Source of the DNA: Dietzia sp. NCCP-2495
GTDB taxonomy: Bacteria; Actinomycetota; Actinomycetes; Mycobacteriales; Mycobacteriaceae
NCBI RefSeq assembly: GCF_026011735.1
Contig: NZ_BRVN01000012.1
Coordinates: forward strand, 28,518 to 92,517
Length of the DNA: 64,000 nt
Direction of reading: 5' to 3'
The position numbers were made by a program, and so were the translations under genes. The notes below the pieces were generated by a model. It was not told the DNA's origin, did no database searches, and was given only the letters and a program-made list of their open reading frames with translations. This document shows positions 37,177 to 45,921 of this stretch, piece after piece. Positions within the stretch are counted from its first letter, which is position 1, and each line of letters opens with the position of its first letter.

Positions 37177-37205
37177 TTGTCGCTGCATCACGTAGAATGC
37201 ACAAT
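37177..37205 (+). promoter_or_regulatory. Promoter of cysK-cysE
   Basis: TTGTCG (37177-37182), a 17-bp spacer and CACAAT (37200-37205). The start codon at 37244 is preceded by a leader of about 30 nt without a clear strong ribosome binding site. Confidence 0.45.
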
Positions 37206-37243
37206 AGACAGATCGGTTCATTCTCTGCAGAACGGAACACATC

Positions 37244-38179
37244 ATGGCGCAGATCTACTCAGACATCACCGAGACCATCGGCCGCACCCCGCTGGTCCGT
37301 CTCAACTCCCTGACCGAGGGGCTCCAGGCCACTGTGCTGGCCAAGCTCGAGTCCGCGAACCCCGCCAGCAGCGTCAAGGACCGCATCGGCGCTGCCATCA
37401 TCGACGACGCAGTCGCCTCCGGCGGCCTCAAGCCCGGTGGGACGATCGTGGAGGGCACCTCCGGCAACACCGGAATCGCCCTGTCCATGGTCGCGGCCGC
37501 CCGCGGCTACAACGCTGTCATCGTCATGCCCGACACGATGTCCGTCGAGCGCCGCGCCATCATGCGCGCCTACGGTGCCGAGCTCATCCTCACCCCGGGT
37601 TCCGAGGGCATGAAGGGCGCCGTCGCCAAGGCCCAGGAGGTCGCCGACAGCCGCGAGAACGCCGTCCTCGCCCGGCAGTTCGCCAACCCGGCCAACGTCG
37701 ACGTGCACCGTCGTACCACCGGCCCGGAGATCTGGGAGGACACCGCCGGCGAGATCGACCTGTTCGTCGCCGGGATCGGCACCGGTGGCACCATCTCGGG
37801 CGCCGGCAACTACCTGAAGTCCCAGAAGCCGGATATCCGGGTCGTCGCTGTGGAGCCCAAGGACTCGCCGCTGCTCACCGAGGGCAAGGCCGGCCCGCAC
37901 AAGATCCAGGGACTGGGCGCCAACTTCGTGCCAGAAATCCTCGACCGCGAGGTCTACGACGAGGTCATCGACGCCACTCTCGAGGATTCGTTGGAAATCG
38001 CCCGGCGACTCGGCAAGGAGGAGGGCATCCTCGCCGGCATCTCCTCGGGCGCCAACGTGTGGGCCGCGCTCGAGGTGGCCAAGCGCCCCGAGAACGCGGG
38101 CAAGACCATCGTCGTGATCGTGTGTGACTACGGCGAGCGCTACGTCTCGACGATGCTCTTCGAGGACTACCGCGACTGA
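37244..38179 (+). CDS. cysK: O-acetylserine sulfhydrylase (cysteine synthase A)
   Basis: A 311-residue PLP enzyme. Lys45 in [11 protein letters not shown] binds PLP, the substrate loop is [12 protein letters not shown] (about 71-82), and the phosphate loop is [12 protein letters not shown]. It makes cysteine from O-acetylserine and sulfide. The stop overlaps the cysE start by one base (TGATG). Confidence 0.95.
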   Translation: MAQIYSDITETIGRTPLVRLNSLTEGLQATVLAKLESANPASSVKDRIGAAIIDDAVASGGLKPGGTIVEGTSGNTGIALSMVAAARGYNAVIVMPDTMSVERRAIMRAYGAELILTPGSEGMKGAVAKAQEVADSRENAVLARQFANPANVDVHRRTTGPEIWEDTAGEIDLFVAGIGTGGTISGAGNYLKSQKPDIRVVAVEPKDSPLLTEGKAGPHKIQGLGANFVPEILDREVYDEVIDATLEDSLEIARRLGKEEGILAGISSGANVWAALEVAKRPENAGKTIVVIVCDYGERYVSTMLFEDYRD

Positions 38180-38787
38180 TGTCAGGAGCTTCCGATCGCC
38201 CGGTGGGGTTCTGGCGCACTCTGCGCGAGGACCTCGCCGCGGCGCGCGCCCACGACCCGGCCGCACGGGGTGACGTCGAGAACGCGATCGTCTACTCCGG
38301 CTTGCACGCCATCTGGTTCCACCGCCTCTCCCACCGCCTGTGGGTCGGCGGCGGGACCGGGCGGGTCGCCGGGCGCATCCTGTCCCAGTTCGCCCGCTTC
38401 CTCACGGGGATCGAGATCCATCCCGGCGCGACGATCGGTCGGCGGTTCTTCATCGACCACGGGATGGGCGTCGTGATCGGCGAGACCGCCGAGATCGGCG
38501 ACGACTGCATGCTCTACCACGGAGTCACCCTGGGCGGCGTCTCGCTCAAGCAGGTCAAGCGGCATCCCACGCTGGGCGATCGCGTGACCGTCGGTGCCGG
38601 CGCCAAGATCCTCGGCCCGGTCGTGATCGGCGACGATTCGTCGGTCGGGGCCAATGCCGTGGTGGTCAAGGACGCTCCGGCGGACTCGATCGTCGTGGGC
38701 ATTCCCGGCGTCGCCAAGCCCGCCAAGTCGACCAAGGAGGAGCTGCGCGACGCGCAGTTCTACATCGATCCCGCGATCTACATCTAG
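38179..38787 (+). CDS. cysE: Serine O-acetyltransferase
   Basis: A 202-residue acetyltransferase with a left-handed beta-helix built from hexapeptide repeats ([21 protein letters not shown] onward, [27 protein letters not shown]). It acetylates serine for CysK. The protein ends DPAIYI, and the C-terminal Ile is the residue that inserts into the CysK active site in the cysteine synthase complex. Translationally coupled to cysK. This short form without an N-terminal extension is common in actinobacteria. Confidence 0.94.
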   Translation: MSGASDRPVGFWRTLREDLAAARAHDPAARGDVENAIVYSGLHAIWFHRLSHRLWVGGGTGRVAGRILSQFARFLTGIEIHPGATIGRRFFIDHGMGVVIGETAEIGDDCMLYHGVTLGGVSLKQVKRHPTLGDRVTVGAGAKILGPVVIGDDSSVGANAVVVKDAPADSIVVGIPGVAKPAKSTKEELRDAQFYIDPAIYI

Positions 38788-38820
38788 GTCCCGGCGGCCA
38801 CGTCCCGGACCATCGTCACC

Positions 38821-38867
38821 TGCGTTCCGCCACCTGCCTTTCCTACGAAGGCGGGTGGCGGAACGCA
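38821..38867 (+). terminator. Hairpin terminator after cysE
   Basis: TGCGTTCCGCCACCTGCCTT (38821-38840) pairs with 38848-38867 with a single mismatch. Confidence 0.85.
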
Positions 38868-38886
38868 TGTGTGGACGCCCAATGCC

Positions 38887-38892
38887 TAGGGT
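38887..38892 (+). promoter_or_regulatory. -10 box TAGGGT, leaderless GTG start
   Basis: TAGGGT ends 7 nt before GTG 38900 and fixes the start of the next gene. Confidence 0.55.
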
Positions 38893-38899
38893 GGGTCCC

Positions 38900-40222
38900 G
38901 TGCGTACCATGCCCACCACCGCCCTACTGCGCGTTCCACTCTCGCTTCTCGCCCTGGCGTCGGTGTTCATGGTGCTCCGGTTCCCGGACGAACGAACGCC
39001 GTGGTGGGGGATCTCGGGCAATCTCCTGGACATCAACGTGTACCGGTGGGGCGGCCACGCGATCCTGAACCAGATCCCCCTCTACGAGGGCCTGCTCTCC
39101 GGCGGCGACTCCGGGCGGTACTACGCCCCGATGCCGTTCACCTACCCGCCGTTCTCCGGCCTCCTGTTTACCCCGCTCACCCAGGTCACCCCGCGTCTCA
39201 TGGAGGCCGGCTGGACCGCGCTGACCCTCGGGCTGCTCTACCTCGCGATCCGCATGTGCTTCCGGGCGTTGGGCTACCGGGACGACCGCGTGACGGTCCA
39301 GGTCTCGCTCTGTCTGGCCGTGATTTCCCTGTCCCTCGAGCCGGTCCGCACAACCCTGTGGCTCGGCCAGATCAACATCCTCCTGATGGTGCTCGTCCTG
39401 GCGGACCACCTCGCATGGCGGTCGGGTCGCCGGTGGGCGGGCATCGGCTCCGGACTCGCGGCCGGCATCAAGCTCACGCCGGCGTTCTTCTGGGTCTACT
39501 GGCTTATCACCGGCCGGTGGCGGATGACCGTCGTCTCCGGGCTCACCTTCCTCGGCACCGTCGCTCTGGGATTCGTGCTCATCCCCCGTGACGCGGTGCG
39601 CTACTGGTCTGGGACCCTCTTCGACTCCCAGCGGATCGGGCAGGACTCGCTGGTCGCCAACCAGTCCCTGCGGGGCACCATCGCCCGCCTCGCCGGCCTG
39701 GACATGGCTCCCACCTGGGCCTGGCTGATCGGTGCGGCCGTGGTGGCCGCCGCCGGGTTGGGGGTGGCGCTGCTGGCCCACCGCGCTGGCCACCGACTCC
39801 TGGGCCTGACGCTGGCGGGGATGACCATGACCATGGTCTCGCCGTTCACCTGGGGGCACCACTGGGTGTGGCTGGTCCCGCTGCTGGTGCTGACGGTGCA
39901 CTACGCCCTCGGCGCCCGCCGCTGGTTCGTCTGGCTGCTCCCGCCGCTACTGTGGGCCGCCGCTGCGAACTGGGTGCAGAGCTTCCCGGACACCAACTTC
40001 CCCGATGACCGCTGGGTCGGGATGGGACTGTTCATGCTCGGGGGCGACATCCCACACGCGGTCTTCGCCACCATCACCAACGTGTACCCGCTGATCTGGC
40101 TGGTCACCGTCGTCCTCACCGCACTGCTCCTCCGCAGCAGGTCGGCGACCGCGGCTAGACTCGTTGACCATGGGACGGCGGACGACCCGTCACCCCGCGC
40201 GCAGGATCATCGCCGGGGCTGA
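38900..40222 (+). CDS. GT87/DUF2029 polyprenol-phosphate-mannose-dependent mannosyltransferase-like protein
   Basis: A 440-residue polytopic membrane protein with about 10-12 hydrophobic helices. The first loop holds DINVYRWGGHAILN (an Asp typical of GT-C enzymes) and YAPMPFTYPPFSGLL; then LWLGQINILLMVLVL and the motif SPFTWGHHWVWLVP. This is the DUF2029/GT87 layout of the PimE and MptC-like alpha-1,2-mannosyltransferases that build phosphatidylinositol mannosides and lipomannan outside the membrane. The exact acceptor cannot be told. fdhD begins 53 bp before its stop in another frame. Confidence 0.8.
   Translation: MRTMPTTALLRVPLSLLALASVFMVLRFPDERTPWWGISGNLLDINVYRWGGHAILNQIPLYEGLLSGGDSGRYYAPMPFTYPPFSGLLFTPLTQVTPRLMEAGWTALTLGLLYLAIRMCFRALGYRDDRVTVQVSLCLAVISLSLEPVRTTLWLGQINILLMVLVLADHLAWRSGRRWAGIGSGLAAGIKLTPAFFWVYWLITGRWRMTVVSGLTFLGTVALGFVLIPRDAVRYWSGTLFDSQRIGQDSLVANQSLRGTIARLAGLDMAPTWAWLIGAAVVAAAGLGVALLAHRAGHRLLGLTLAGMTMTMVSPFTWGHHWVWLVPLLVLTVHYALGARRWFVWLLPPLLWAAAANWVQSFPDTNFPDDRWVGMGLFMLGGDIPHAVFATITNVYPLIWLVTVVLTALLLRSRSATAARLVDHGTADDPSPRAQDHRRG
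40156..40161 (+). promoter_or_regulatory. -10 box TAGACT of fdhD
   Basis: TAGACT ends 8 nt before ATG 40170, inside the 3' end of the upstream gene. Near-leaderless start. Confidence 0.45.
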
Positions 40223-40991
40223 CGCGAGGAGAGAGGTGGCGACCCTCGCCGTCGAGGAGCCGCTGGAGATCCGCGTGGGCGGCGCCCCCTTCGTGGTGAC
40301 CATGCGCACCCCCGGCGACGACATGGACCTCGCCGCCGGACACCTCGTCTCCGAGGGCGCCATCTGGCGGCGCGAGCACCTGCCCGAGATGTGCTACTGC
40401 ACCACCGTCAGCGGCCGCTCCGAACAGGACTACAACACGCTCAGCCTCACCGTCTCCCCCGACGTCCCCGAACCCACCACGTCGCGGGCGACCGCCATGA
40501 GCAGCGCGTGCGGAGTGTGCGGCGTCGACTCGATCGACGAGGTGCGACGTTCCACCCACTTCCCGCTCGACCCGGCCGAGTCGCTGATCACCTCGGATGT
40601 GCTGCTTTCCCTCCCCGACCGGCTCCGCGGCCGACAGAAGCTCTTCGACAAGACCGGCGGCGTCCATGCGGCGGGACTGTTCTCGGCAGTCGGCGAACTG
40701 CTCTGCCAACGCGAGGACGTCGGCCGGCACAACGCCGTGGACAAGGTCGTCGGCTGGGCACTCCGCGAGGACCGGCTGCCGCTGAGCGGGACGGTCCTCC
40801 AGGTCTCCGGCCGGGCCTCGTTCGAACTCGTCCAGAAGGCGTCCATGGCGGGAATCCCGGTGCTCGCGGCCGTCAGTGCCCCCTCGTCGCTCGCCGTGGA
40901 CCTCGCCGTCGACGTCGGCGTGACTCTCGTCGCGTTCAGCCGCGACGACCGTGCCACCATCTACACCCACCCCGAGCGCATCCGGGAGTAA
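40170..40991 (+). CDS. fdhD: Formate dehydrogenase accessory sulfurtransferase
   Basis: A 273-residue FdhD. The functional Cys pair is Cys114 and Cys117 in SSACGVCGVDS. Other family motifs are LAAGHLVSEGAI, GGVHAAGLF and DVGRHNAVDKVVGW, with the C-terminal SGRASFELVQKASMAGIPVLAAVSAPSSLAVDLA. It moves sulfur from a cysteine desulfurase onto the molybdenum cofactor of formate dehydrogenase-type enzymes. The next gene encodes such an enzyme. A TTG at 40164 is an alternative start. The promoter sits inside the mannosyltransferase gene. Confidence 0.93.
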   Translation: MGRRTTRHPARRIIAGADARREVATLAVEEPLEIRVGGAPFVVTMRTPGDDMDLAAGHLVSEGAIWRREHLPEMCYCTTVSGRSEQDYNTLSLTVSPDVPEPTTSRATAMSSACGVCGVDSIDEVRRSTHFPLDPAESLITSDVLLSLPDRLRGRQKLFDKTGGVHAAGLFSAVGELLCQREDVGRHNAVDKVVGWALREDRLPLSGTVLQVSGRASFELVQKASMAGIPVLAAVSAPSSLAVDLAVDVGVTLVAFSRDDRATIYTHPERIRE

Positions 40992-41077
40992 CTGTTCCCT
41001 CTGAGAGGGTTGTGGGCGCTCACCCGCAACGGGATCCAGCCATCCACGGCATCTGTTCCCCTGAGCGGGTAGTGGGC
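40992..41077. repeat. Imperfect direct repeat directly after the fdhD stop
   Basis: CTGTTCCCTCTGAGAGGG with TTGTGGGCG (40992-41018) recurs as CTGTTCCCCTGAGCGGG with TAGTGGGCG (41053-41077). The first copy contains a small hairpin, CCCTC-TGA-GAGGG. The copies flank a short spacer and begin at the base after the stop codon. Confidence 0.65.
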
Positions 41078-41116
41078 GGTCCGCAGGGGCAGACCAGACC
41101 GCTCACCCCGAACTGT

Positions 41117-41151
41117 GTTCCGACGCACAGAATTGAGTTCCGACGCACAAT
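41117..41151 (+). promoter_or_regulatory. Two 13-bp direct repeats and -10 box before the YdeP-type gene
   Basis: GTTCCGACGCACA occurs at 41117-41129 and 41137-41149, 20 bp apart start to start (two helical turns). The second copy runs into the -10 box CACAAT (41146-41151), 6 nt before ATG 41158. It is a candidate operator overlapping a leaderless promoter. Confidence 0.55.
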
Positions 41152-41157
41152 GGGTCC

Positions 41158-43515
41158 ATGAGCCTGATCCCCCGCATCCGCAGGTCCGCGCCGGTGGACG
41201 ACATCACCGAGGCGGATCTCGAGATCACCGCACCCGAGACGAGCGCGGCCGGGGTCAAGGCCGTGTCGGTGGCGCTCGAACGCGGCATCTCCCAGGCCGG
41301 CGTGGTCCGCACCGCGCGCGCACTGGCCAGGCTCAACCACCGCGACGGCACCGACTGCCCCGGCTGCGCGTGGCCCGAGTCCATCACCGGCCCCCGTAAG
41401 CCCGCCGAATTCTGCGAGAACGGCGCCAAGGCCGTCGCCGAGGAATCCACTACCCGCACCGTCACCCCGCAGTGGTGGGCCGAGCACCCCATCAGCGCGC
41501 TGCGCGACAAGACCGAGTACTGGCTGGGCAACCAGGGACGCATCACCGAGCCGGTGGTGATCCGCCCCGGCGACGAGCACTACTCCCCCATCTCCTGGAG
41601 CGAGGCGTTCGCCCTGATCGGCGAACACGTCCGCGCCACGACGCCCGATCGGTGCGTGTTCTACACCTCGGGCCGGACCGCCAACGAGCAGGCGTTCATG
41701 TACCAGCTGCTGGCGCGCAGTCTGGGCACCAACAACCTGCCCGACTGCTCCAACATGTGCCATGAATCGTCCGGCTCGGCCATGTCGCCGACGATCGGGA
41801 TCGGGAAGGGGACGGTCTCCCTCGAGGATTTCGAGCACGCGGACGCCATCCTCGTCGTCGGGCAGAATCCCGGCACCAACCACCCACGGATGCTGTCGGC
41901 ACTTGCCGACGCGCGGGCGCGCGGCGCGCACGTCGTCGCGGTCAACCCCCTGCCCGAAGCCGGACTGCTCGGGTTCTCCGACCCGCAATCACCGACCGAC
42001 GTGGTCAAGAGTCTCGCGACGCAGGGGGAGGGAGAGGGCGAGCGGATCTCCGACGACTTCCTGCAGATCAAGGTCGGCGGCGACCTGGCGTTGTTCCAGG
42101 CGCTCGGCCACCTGCTCCTGCGCGCCGAGGAGGCCTCGCCGGGGTCCGTCGTGGACCGCGAGTTCGTCGAGTCCAGCACCGCCGGCTTCGCCGAGTACGC
42201 CGCGGCGCGCGCGGAACTGGACTGGGACGTGACCGAACGGGCGACCGGACTGGGCCGCTTCCAGATCGAGCGGCTGGCCACGCTGCTGATCAACTCCGAG
42301 GCGACGATCGTCTGCTGGGCCCTCGGTCTCACCCAACAGCCGCACTCGGTCGACACGCTCCGCGAAATCATCAACCTCCTGCTGCTGCAGGGCAACTTCG
42401 GCAAGCCCGGCGCCGGCGCGTGCCCGGTGCGCGGGCACTCCAACGTGCAGGGCGATCGCACGATGGGGATCTGGGAGAAGCCGACGACCGGTTTCCTCGA
42501 CCGGCTCGACGCCGAGTTCGGGATCGTCTCGCCGCGCGAGCACGGCTACGACTCGACGGACACGCTCACCGCGTTCGAGCGCGGCGACGTGGACGTGTTC
42601 GTCTCCATGGGAGGCAACTTCGCCAAGGCGTGCTCGGACACCGAAATCCTGGAGCGCGGGATGCAACGGACCGGGCTCACAGTGCACGTCTCGACCAAGC
42701 CCAACCGCTCGCACGTGGTGCACGGGCAGACCTCGCTGATCCTGCCCACGCTGGGCCGGACCGACCGCGACGACCGGCACCCCTCCGGCGCACAGTTCGT
42801 GTCGGTGGAGGACTCGATGTCGGTGATCCGCTCCTCGAAGGGCCGACTCGAGCCCGTCTCAGACCAGCTCCTCAGCGAGCCGCAGATCATCGCCGGAATG
42901 GCGGAGGCGATCCTGGGGCACCAGCACGAGGTGGACTGGCGGGCGATGGCCGAGGAGTACGACGTGATCCGCGACCACATCTCTCGGGTCGTGCCGGGGT
43001 TCACCGACTACAACCGGCGGATCCGGCAGAAGTCGGGCTTCGTGCTGCCCAACCCGCCCCGCGACAGCCGCAGCTTCGCCACCGAGTCGGGGCGCGCCCA
43101 TTTCACGGTGTCGCCGCTCGAGTGGCTCGAGGCGCCCGAGGGACACCTGATCCTGCAGACCATGCGCTCGCATGACCAGTACAACACCACGTTCTACGGG
43201 CTGGACGACCGCTACCGGGGGATCTCGGAGGGCCGTCGGGTGATCCTCGTACACCCCGAGGACCTGCTCGAACTTGGGCTCTCCGACCGTCAGATGGTCG
43301 ATGTGGTGAGTGTGTTCACGAGCTCGGACGGTCAGTCGAGTGAACGACGGGCGGACGCGTTCCGCCTCATCGCCTACCCGACCGCCCGCGGTTGCTGCGC
43401 CGCCTACTTCCCGGAGGCCAACGGCCTGGTGCACCGCGAGAATGTGGCGCGCGAGTCCAACACCCCCGGCTTCAAGGCCGTGACCGTCCGGTTCGAGCCG
43501 CGCAGCGGAGCGTAG
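41158..43515 (+). CDS. FdhF/YdeP-family molybdopterin oxidoreductase
   Basis: A 785-residue protein of the formate dehydrogenase-like YdeP family. It has an N-terminal RDGTDCPGCAWPE with closely spaced cysteines, then FYTSGRTANEQAFMYQLLARSLGTNNLPDCSNMCHESSG, where the loop near the pterin is typical, and a C-terminal MoCo domain ending LHRENVARESNTPGFKAV. Substrate is unproven; YdeP is linked to acid resistance in E. coli, and others may oxidise formate. FdhD next to it supports a sulfurated Mo cofactor. The leaderless start is supported by the -10 box. Tandem duplications overlap its stop. Confidence 0.85.
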   Translation: MSLIPRIRRSAPVDDITEADLEITAPETSAAGVKAVSVALERGISQAGVVRTARALARLNHRDGTDCPGCAWPESITGPRKPAEFCENGAKAVAEESTTRTVTPQWWAEHPISALRDKTEYWLGNQGRITEPVVIRPGDEHYSPISWSEAFALIGEHVRATTPDRCVFYTSGRTANEQAFMYQLLARSLGTNNLPDCSNMCHESSGSAMSPTIGIGKGTVSLEDFEHADAILVVGQNPGTNHPRMLSALADARARGAHVVAVNPLPEAGLLGFSDPQSPTDVVKSLATQGEGEGERISDDFLQIKVGGDLALFQALGHLLLRAEEASPGSVVDREFVESSTAGFAEYAAARAELDWDVTERATGLGRFQIERLATLLINSEATIVCWALGLTQQPHSVDTLREIINLLLLQGNFGKPGAGACPVRGHSNVQGDRTMGIWEKPTTGFLDRLDAEFGIVSPREHGYDSTDTLTAFERGDVDVFVSMGGNFAKACSDTEILERGMQRTGLTVHVSTKPNRSHVVHGQTSLILPTLGRTDRDDRHPSGAQFVSVEDSMSVIRSSKGRLEPVSDQLLSEPQIIAGMAEAILGHQHEVDWRAMAEEYDVIRDHISRVVPGFTDYNRRIRQKSGFVLPNPPRDSRSFATESGRAHFTVSPLEWLEAPEGHLILQTMRSHDQYNTTFYGLDDRYRGISEGRRVILVHPEDLLELGLSDRQMVDVVSVFTSSDGQSSERRADAFRLIAYPTARGCCAAYFPEANGLVHRENVARESNTPGFKAVTVRFEPRSGA

Positions 43516-43619
43516 CGGCGAGCAACCGGCGCGCAGACACCGTCCGGTTCGAGCCGCGCAGCGGAGCGTAGCGGCGAGCAACCGGCGCGCAGACACCGTC
43601 CGGTTCGAGCCGCGCAGCG
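43483..43619. repeat. 56-bp tandem repeat (about 2.4 copies) over the stop of the YdeP-type gene
   Basis: Copies at 43483-43538, 43539-43594 and partial 43595-43619, identical apart from the truncated end. Copy 1 contains the last codons and the TAG stop (43513-43515) of the gene. Because 56 is not a multiple of three, later copies read in other frames. Confidence 0.9.
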
Positions 43620-43623
43620 AGCC

Positions 43624-45213
43624 CTAACCCGACGTACCTGATTCCGTGGCCTCAGTGGATCCCGTGGGCTCGGTGGATTCCGTCGGCTCGGTGGATTCCG
43701 TGGACCCGGCGCCGCGGGGGACGTAGCCGCGCCCCGGGGCGATGAACAGCAGCGCGACCGCCGCGCCGACGGCCACCAGCCCCAGGGCCATCAGCGAATC
43801 GGAGAGTCCGCCGACGAACACCTCGGTGGCGGCGTCGACGACCGGCTGTGCAGCGGGCCCGGCGGCCGCGCCGAACTCCACGGCGCCCGCGAGCGAGTTC
43901 TCCACGGCCTGCCGGCCGGCCTCGGGCACCCCGGGCAGGACGTCCACGATGTCGGCGGCGTAGCGGCCGGCGAGGATGCTGCCGCTGATCGCGATGCCGA
44001 TCGCCGCCCCGACCTCCCGCATCGCGTCGTTGACCGCGGCCCCGACGCCCTGCTCGTCGCCGGGGATGTCGGACACGATGGCCGAAGTGGCGGGCGCGGT
44101 GGCCAGTCCCATTCCGACGGCAGCGATGCACATCGGCCACAGGATGTCCCAGTAGCCGGAGTCCACGGTCAGGCGCGAGAGCAGGATCATGCCCGCCCCG
44201 ATCGCGCCGATGCCGACCACCGAGACCACGCGCAGTCCCACGAGCGTGGTGAGCCACGGAGCGATCAGCGACAGCAGCAGGACCGGCACGACCATGGGGG
44301 CCAGCGACATCGAGGCGCCGAGGGCGTCGTACCCGCGGACGAGCTGCAGGTACTGGACGATGAGCATGAAGAACCCGAAGATCACGAGGAACTGCAGGCC
44401 GACCGAGATGGAGCCGGTGGAGAAGCCGCGCCGCCGGAAGTAGCGCACGTCCAGCAGGGGGTCCGAGGCGCGCAGCTCGACCAGGACAAAGGCCACGACG
44501 CTCACCGCGGAGACGACGAGGGCGACGACGACGACGGGTTCGGAGAATGAGGTCTGGGCCCCCTCGATCAGGCCGAACACCACGCCTCCCACGGCGAGTG
44601 CCGAGAACACGGCGCCGAGCACATCGGGCCGGCCGTGCCGCGACGCGACGGACTCCCCGATGGTGAACGCGGCGGCCAGGACGAGCAGCCCGATCACGGA
44701 GTTCACCACGAAGATCGACTTCCACGACCACACGTGCAGCATGAGCCCCGAGCCGATGAGGCCGACGATGCCGCCGATGCCGGCGAAGCCCGCCCAGACG
44801 CCCACGGCGGAGCCGCGGCGCTCCGGCGGGAAGCTGGCCGTGAGCAGGGACAGGGTGGAGGGCATGACGAAGGCAGCGCCGACCCCGGCCAGCGCGCGCA
44901 GGATGATCAGCCACAGGGGCGAGTCGAGCCAGAGCGGCAGGATCGAGGACAGGGTGAACAGGGCGAGCCCCACGATGAGGGTGGCGCGCCGCCCGAACCT
45001 GTCGCCGAGGGCGCCGGCGGTGAGGACGAGTCCGGCGAGCGCGAGGGTGTACGAGTCGACGATCCAGGTGAGCTCGGCCTGGGAGGCGCCGATAGCGACG
45101 GCGATGTCCGGCAGCGACGTGTAGAGCGCGGACATGGTGGCCACGACGAGCGAGACCGCCACCATGTTGACGAACAGCAGCCAGCGCCGCCGTCCTGCGG
45201 TCAGTTCGGGCAC
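43624..45213 (-). CDS. MFS drug:H+ antiporter, DHA2 (EmrB/QacA) family
   Basis: A 529-residue transporter with about 14 predicted helices. LTWIVDSYTLALAGLVLTAGALGDRFGRR holds motif A, and a later RALAGVGAAFVMPSTLSLL holds motif C. It should export drugs or lipids by proton antiport. The C-terminal tail is a repeat of STEPTE type six-residue units from 18-bp DNA repeats. I chose GTG 45213 because GGGAGA lies 5 nt upstream. It is divergent from a TetR gene, with a palindrome between them. Confidence 0.85.
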   Translation of the reverse strand: MPELTAGRRRWLLFVNMVAVSLVVATMSALYTSLPDIAVAIGASQAELTWIVDSYTLALAGLVLTAGALGDRFGRRATLIVGLALFTLSSILPLWLDSPLWLIILRALAGVGAAFVMPSTLSLLTASFPPERRGSAVGVWAGFAGIGGIVGLIGSGLMLHVWSWKSIFVVNSVIGLLVLAAAFTIGESVASRHGRPDVLGAVFSALAVGGVVFGLIEGAQTSFSEPVVVVALVVSAVSVVAFVLVELRASDPLLDVRYFRRRGFSTGSISVGLQFLVIFGFFMLIVQYLQLVRGYDALGASMSLAPMVVPVLLLSLIAPWLTTLVGLRVVSVVGIGAIGAGMILLSRLTVDSGYWDILWPMCIAAVGMGLATAPATSAIVSDIPGDEQGVGAAVNDAMREVGAAIGIAISGSILAGRYAADIVDVLPGVPEAGRQAVENSLAGAVEFGAAAGPAAQPVVDAATEVFVGGLSDSLMALGLVAVGAAVALLFIAPGRGYVPRGAGSTESTEPTESTEPTGSTEATESGTSG

Positions 45214-45254
45214 GGTTGTCTCCCAGCGGTCGGGTGCTGTGTGGGGCGGTTCGG

Positions 45255-45283
45255 GAGAAACGATACCGTCGGTATCGGTTCTC
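45255..45283. promoter_or_regulatory. 29-bp imperfect palindrome, TetR operator between MFS and tetR
   Basis: The core CGATACCGTCGGTATCG (45261-45277) is perfect, and the flanks GAGAA and TTCTC extend it with one mismatch per side. It lies between two divergent genes, the usual site for a TetR repressor of an efflux pump. Confidence 0.8.
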
Positions 45284-45318
45284 GTCGCGGAAACACCCGG
45301 GCGGCCGCCGTATCGGGC

Positions 45319-45324
45319 CACAAT
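45319..45324 (+). promoter_or_regulatory. -10 box CACAAT, leaderless start of the TetR gene
   Basis: CACAAT ends 6 nt before ATG 45331. Confidence 0.5.
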
Positions 45325-45330
45325 GGGGGC

Positions 45331-45921
45331 ATGACCTCCACCGCCGACCCGCGCCGCGCCCGCTCCCGCGGCAAGCTGCTCGACGCCGCCGCGGACCTGC
45401 TCGTCTCCGGCGGCGCGGCGGCCGTGACCGTGGAGGCGGTGACGCGGGCGTCCGGGGTCGCCCGGACCACGCTGTACCGCAACTTCCCGTCGACGGACGC
45501 GCTGATCGCGGCCGCGTTCCGCCGCCTCCTACCGGCCCCCGCCGCGCCGCCCGGGGACCTGCCGGTGCGGGACCAGCTGGTGCACCTGTGCACGTCGCTG
45601 ACGCAGCTACTCCAGTCGGCGCCCATGCAGCAGTCACTGCTCGGCTGGTTGGCGATGGGGCGCCACGTGCCCGACGACGACGAGGTGGGCGAACTCCGGC
45701 GCGGGGTCGTGGACGCCTATACCGCCCCGCTGCATGAGATCCTCTCCGCCGCGGAGGCCGACGGCACGCTGGTGCCCGGCGATCGCGACCTGGCCTTGGC
45801 CCAGCTCGGGGGACCTCCGGTTCTGGCCCGCCTCATCGGCCTGCGCCCGTACACGCAGGAGGACGTCGAGCGCCTCGTCGACGATTTCCTGCGCGCCCGA
45901 CTCCCGGGGGACGCCCGGTGA
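45331..45921 (+). CDS. TetR-family repressor
   Basis: A 196-residue protein with a TetR helix-turn-helix: RGKLLDAAADLLVSGGAAAVTVEAVTRASGVARTTLYRNFPS. The C-terminal ligand-binding domain is unspecific. It probably represses the divergent MFS pump via the palindrome at 45255-45283. Unusually, its stop overlaps the GTG start of the mobA-moeA fusion (GTGA), so the repressor and a Mo-cofactor protein are translationally coupled. Confidence 0.85.
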   Translation: MTSTADPRRARSRGKLLDAAADLLVSGGAAAVTVEAVTRASGVARTTLYRNFPSTDALIAAAFRRLLPAPAAPPGDLPVRDQLVHLCTSLTQLLQSAPMQQSLLGWLAMGRHVPDDDEVGELRRGVVDAYTAPLHEILSAAEADGTLVPGDRDLALAQLGGPPVLARLIGLRPYTQEDVERLVDDFLRARLPGDAR

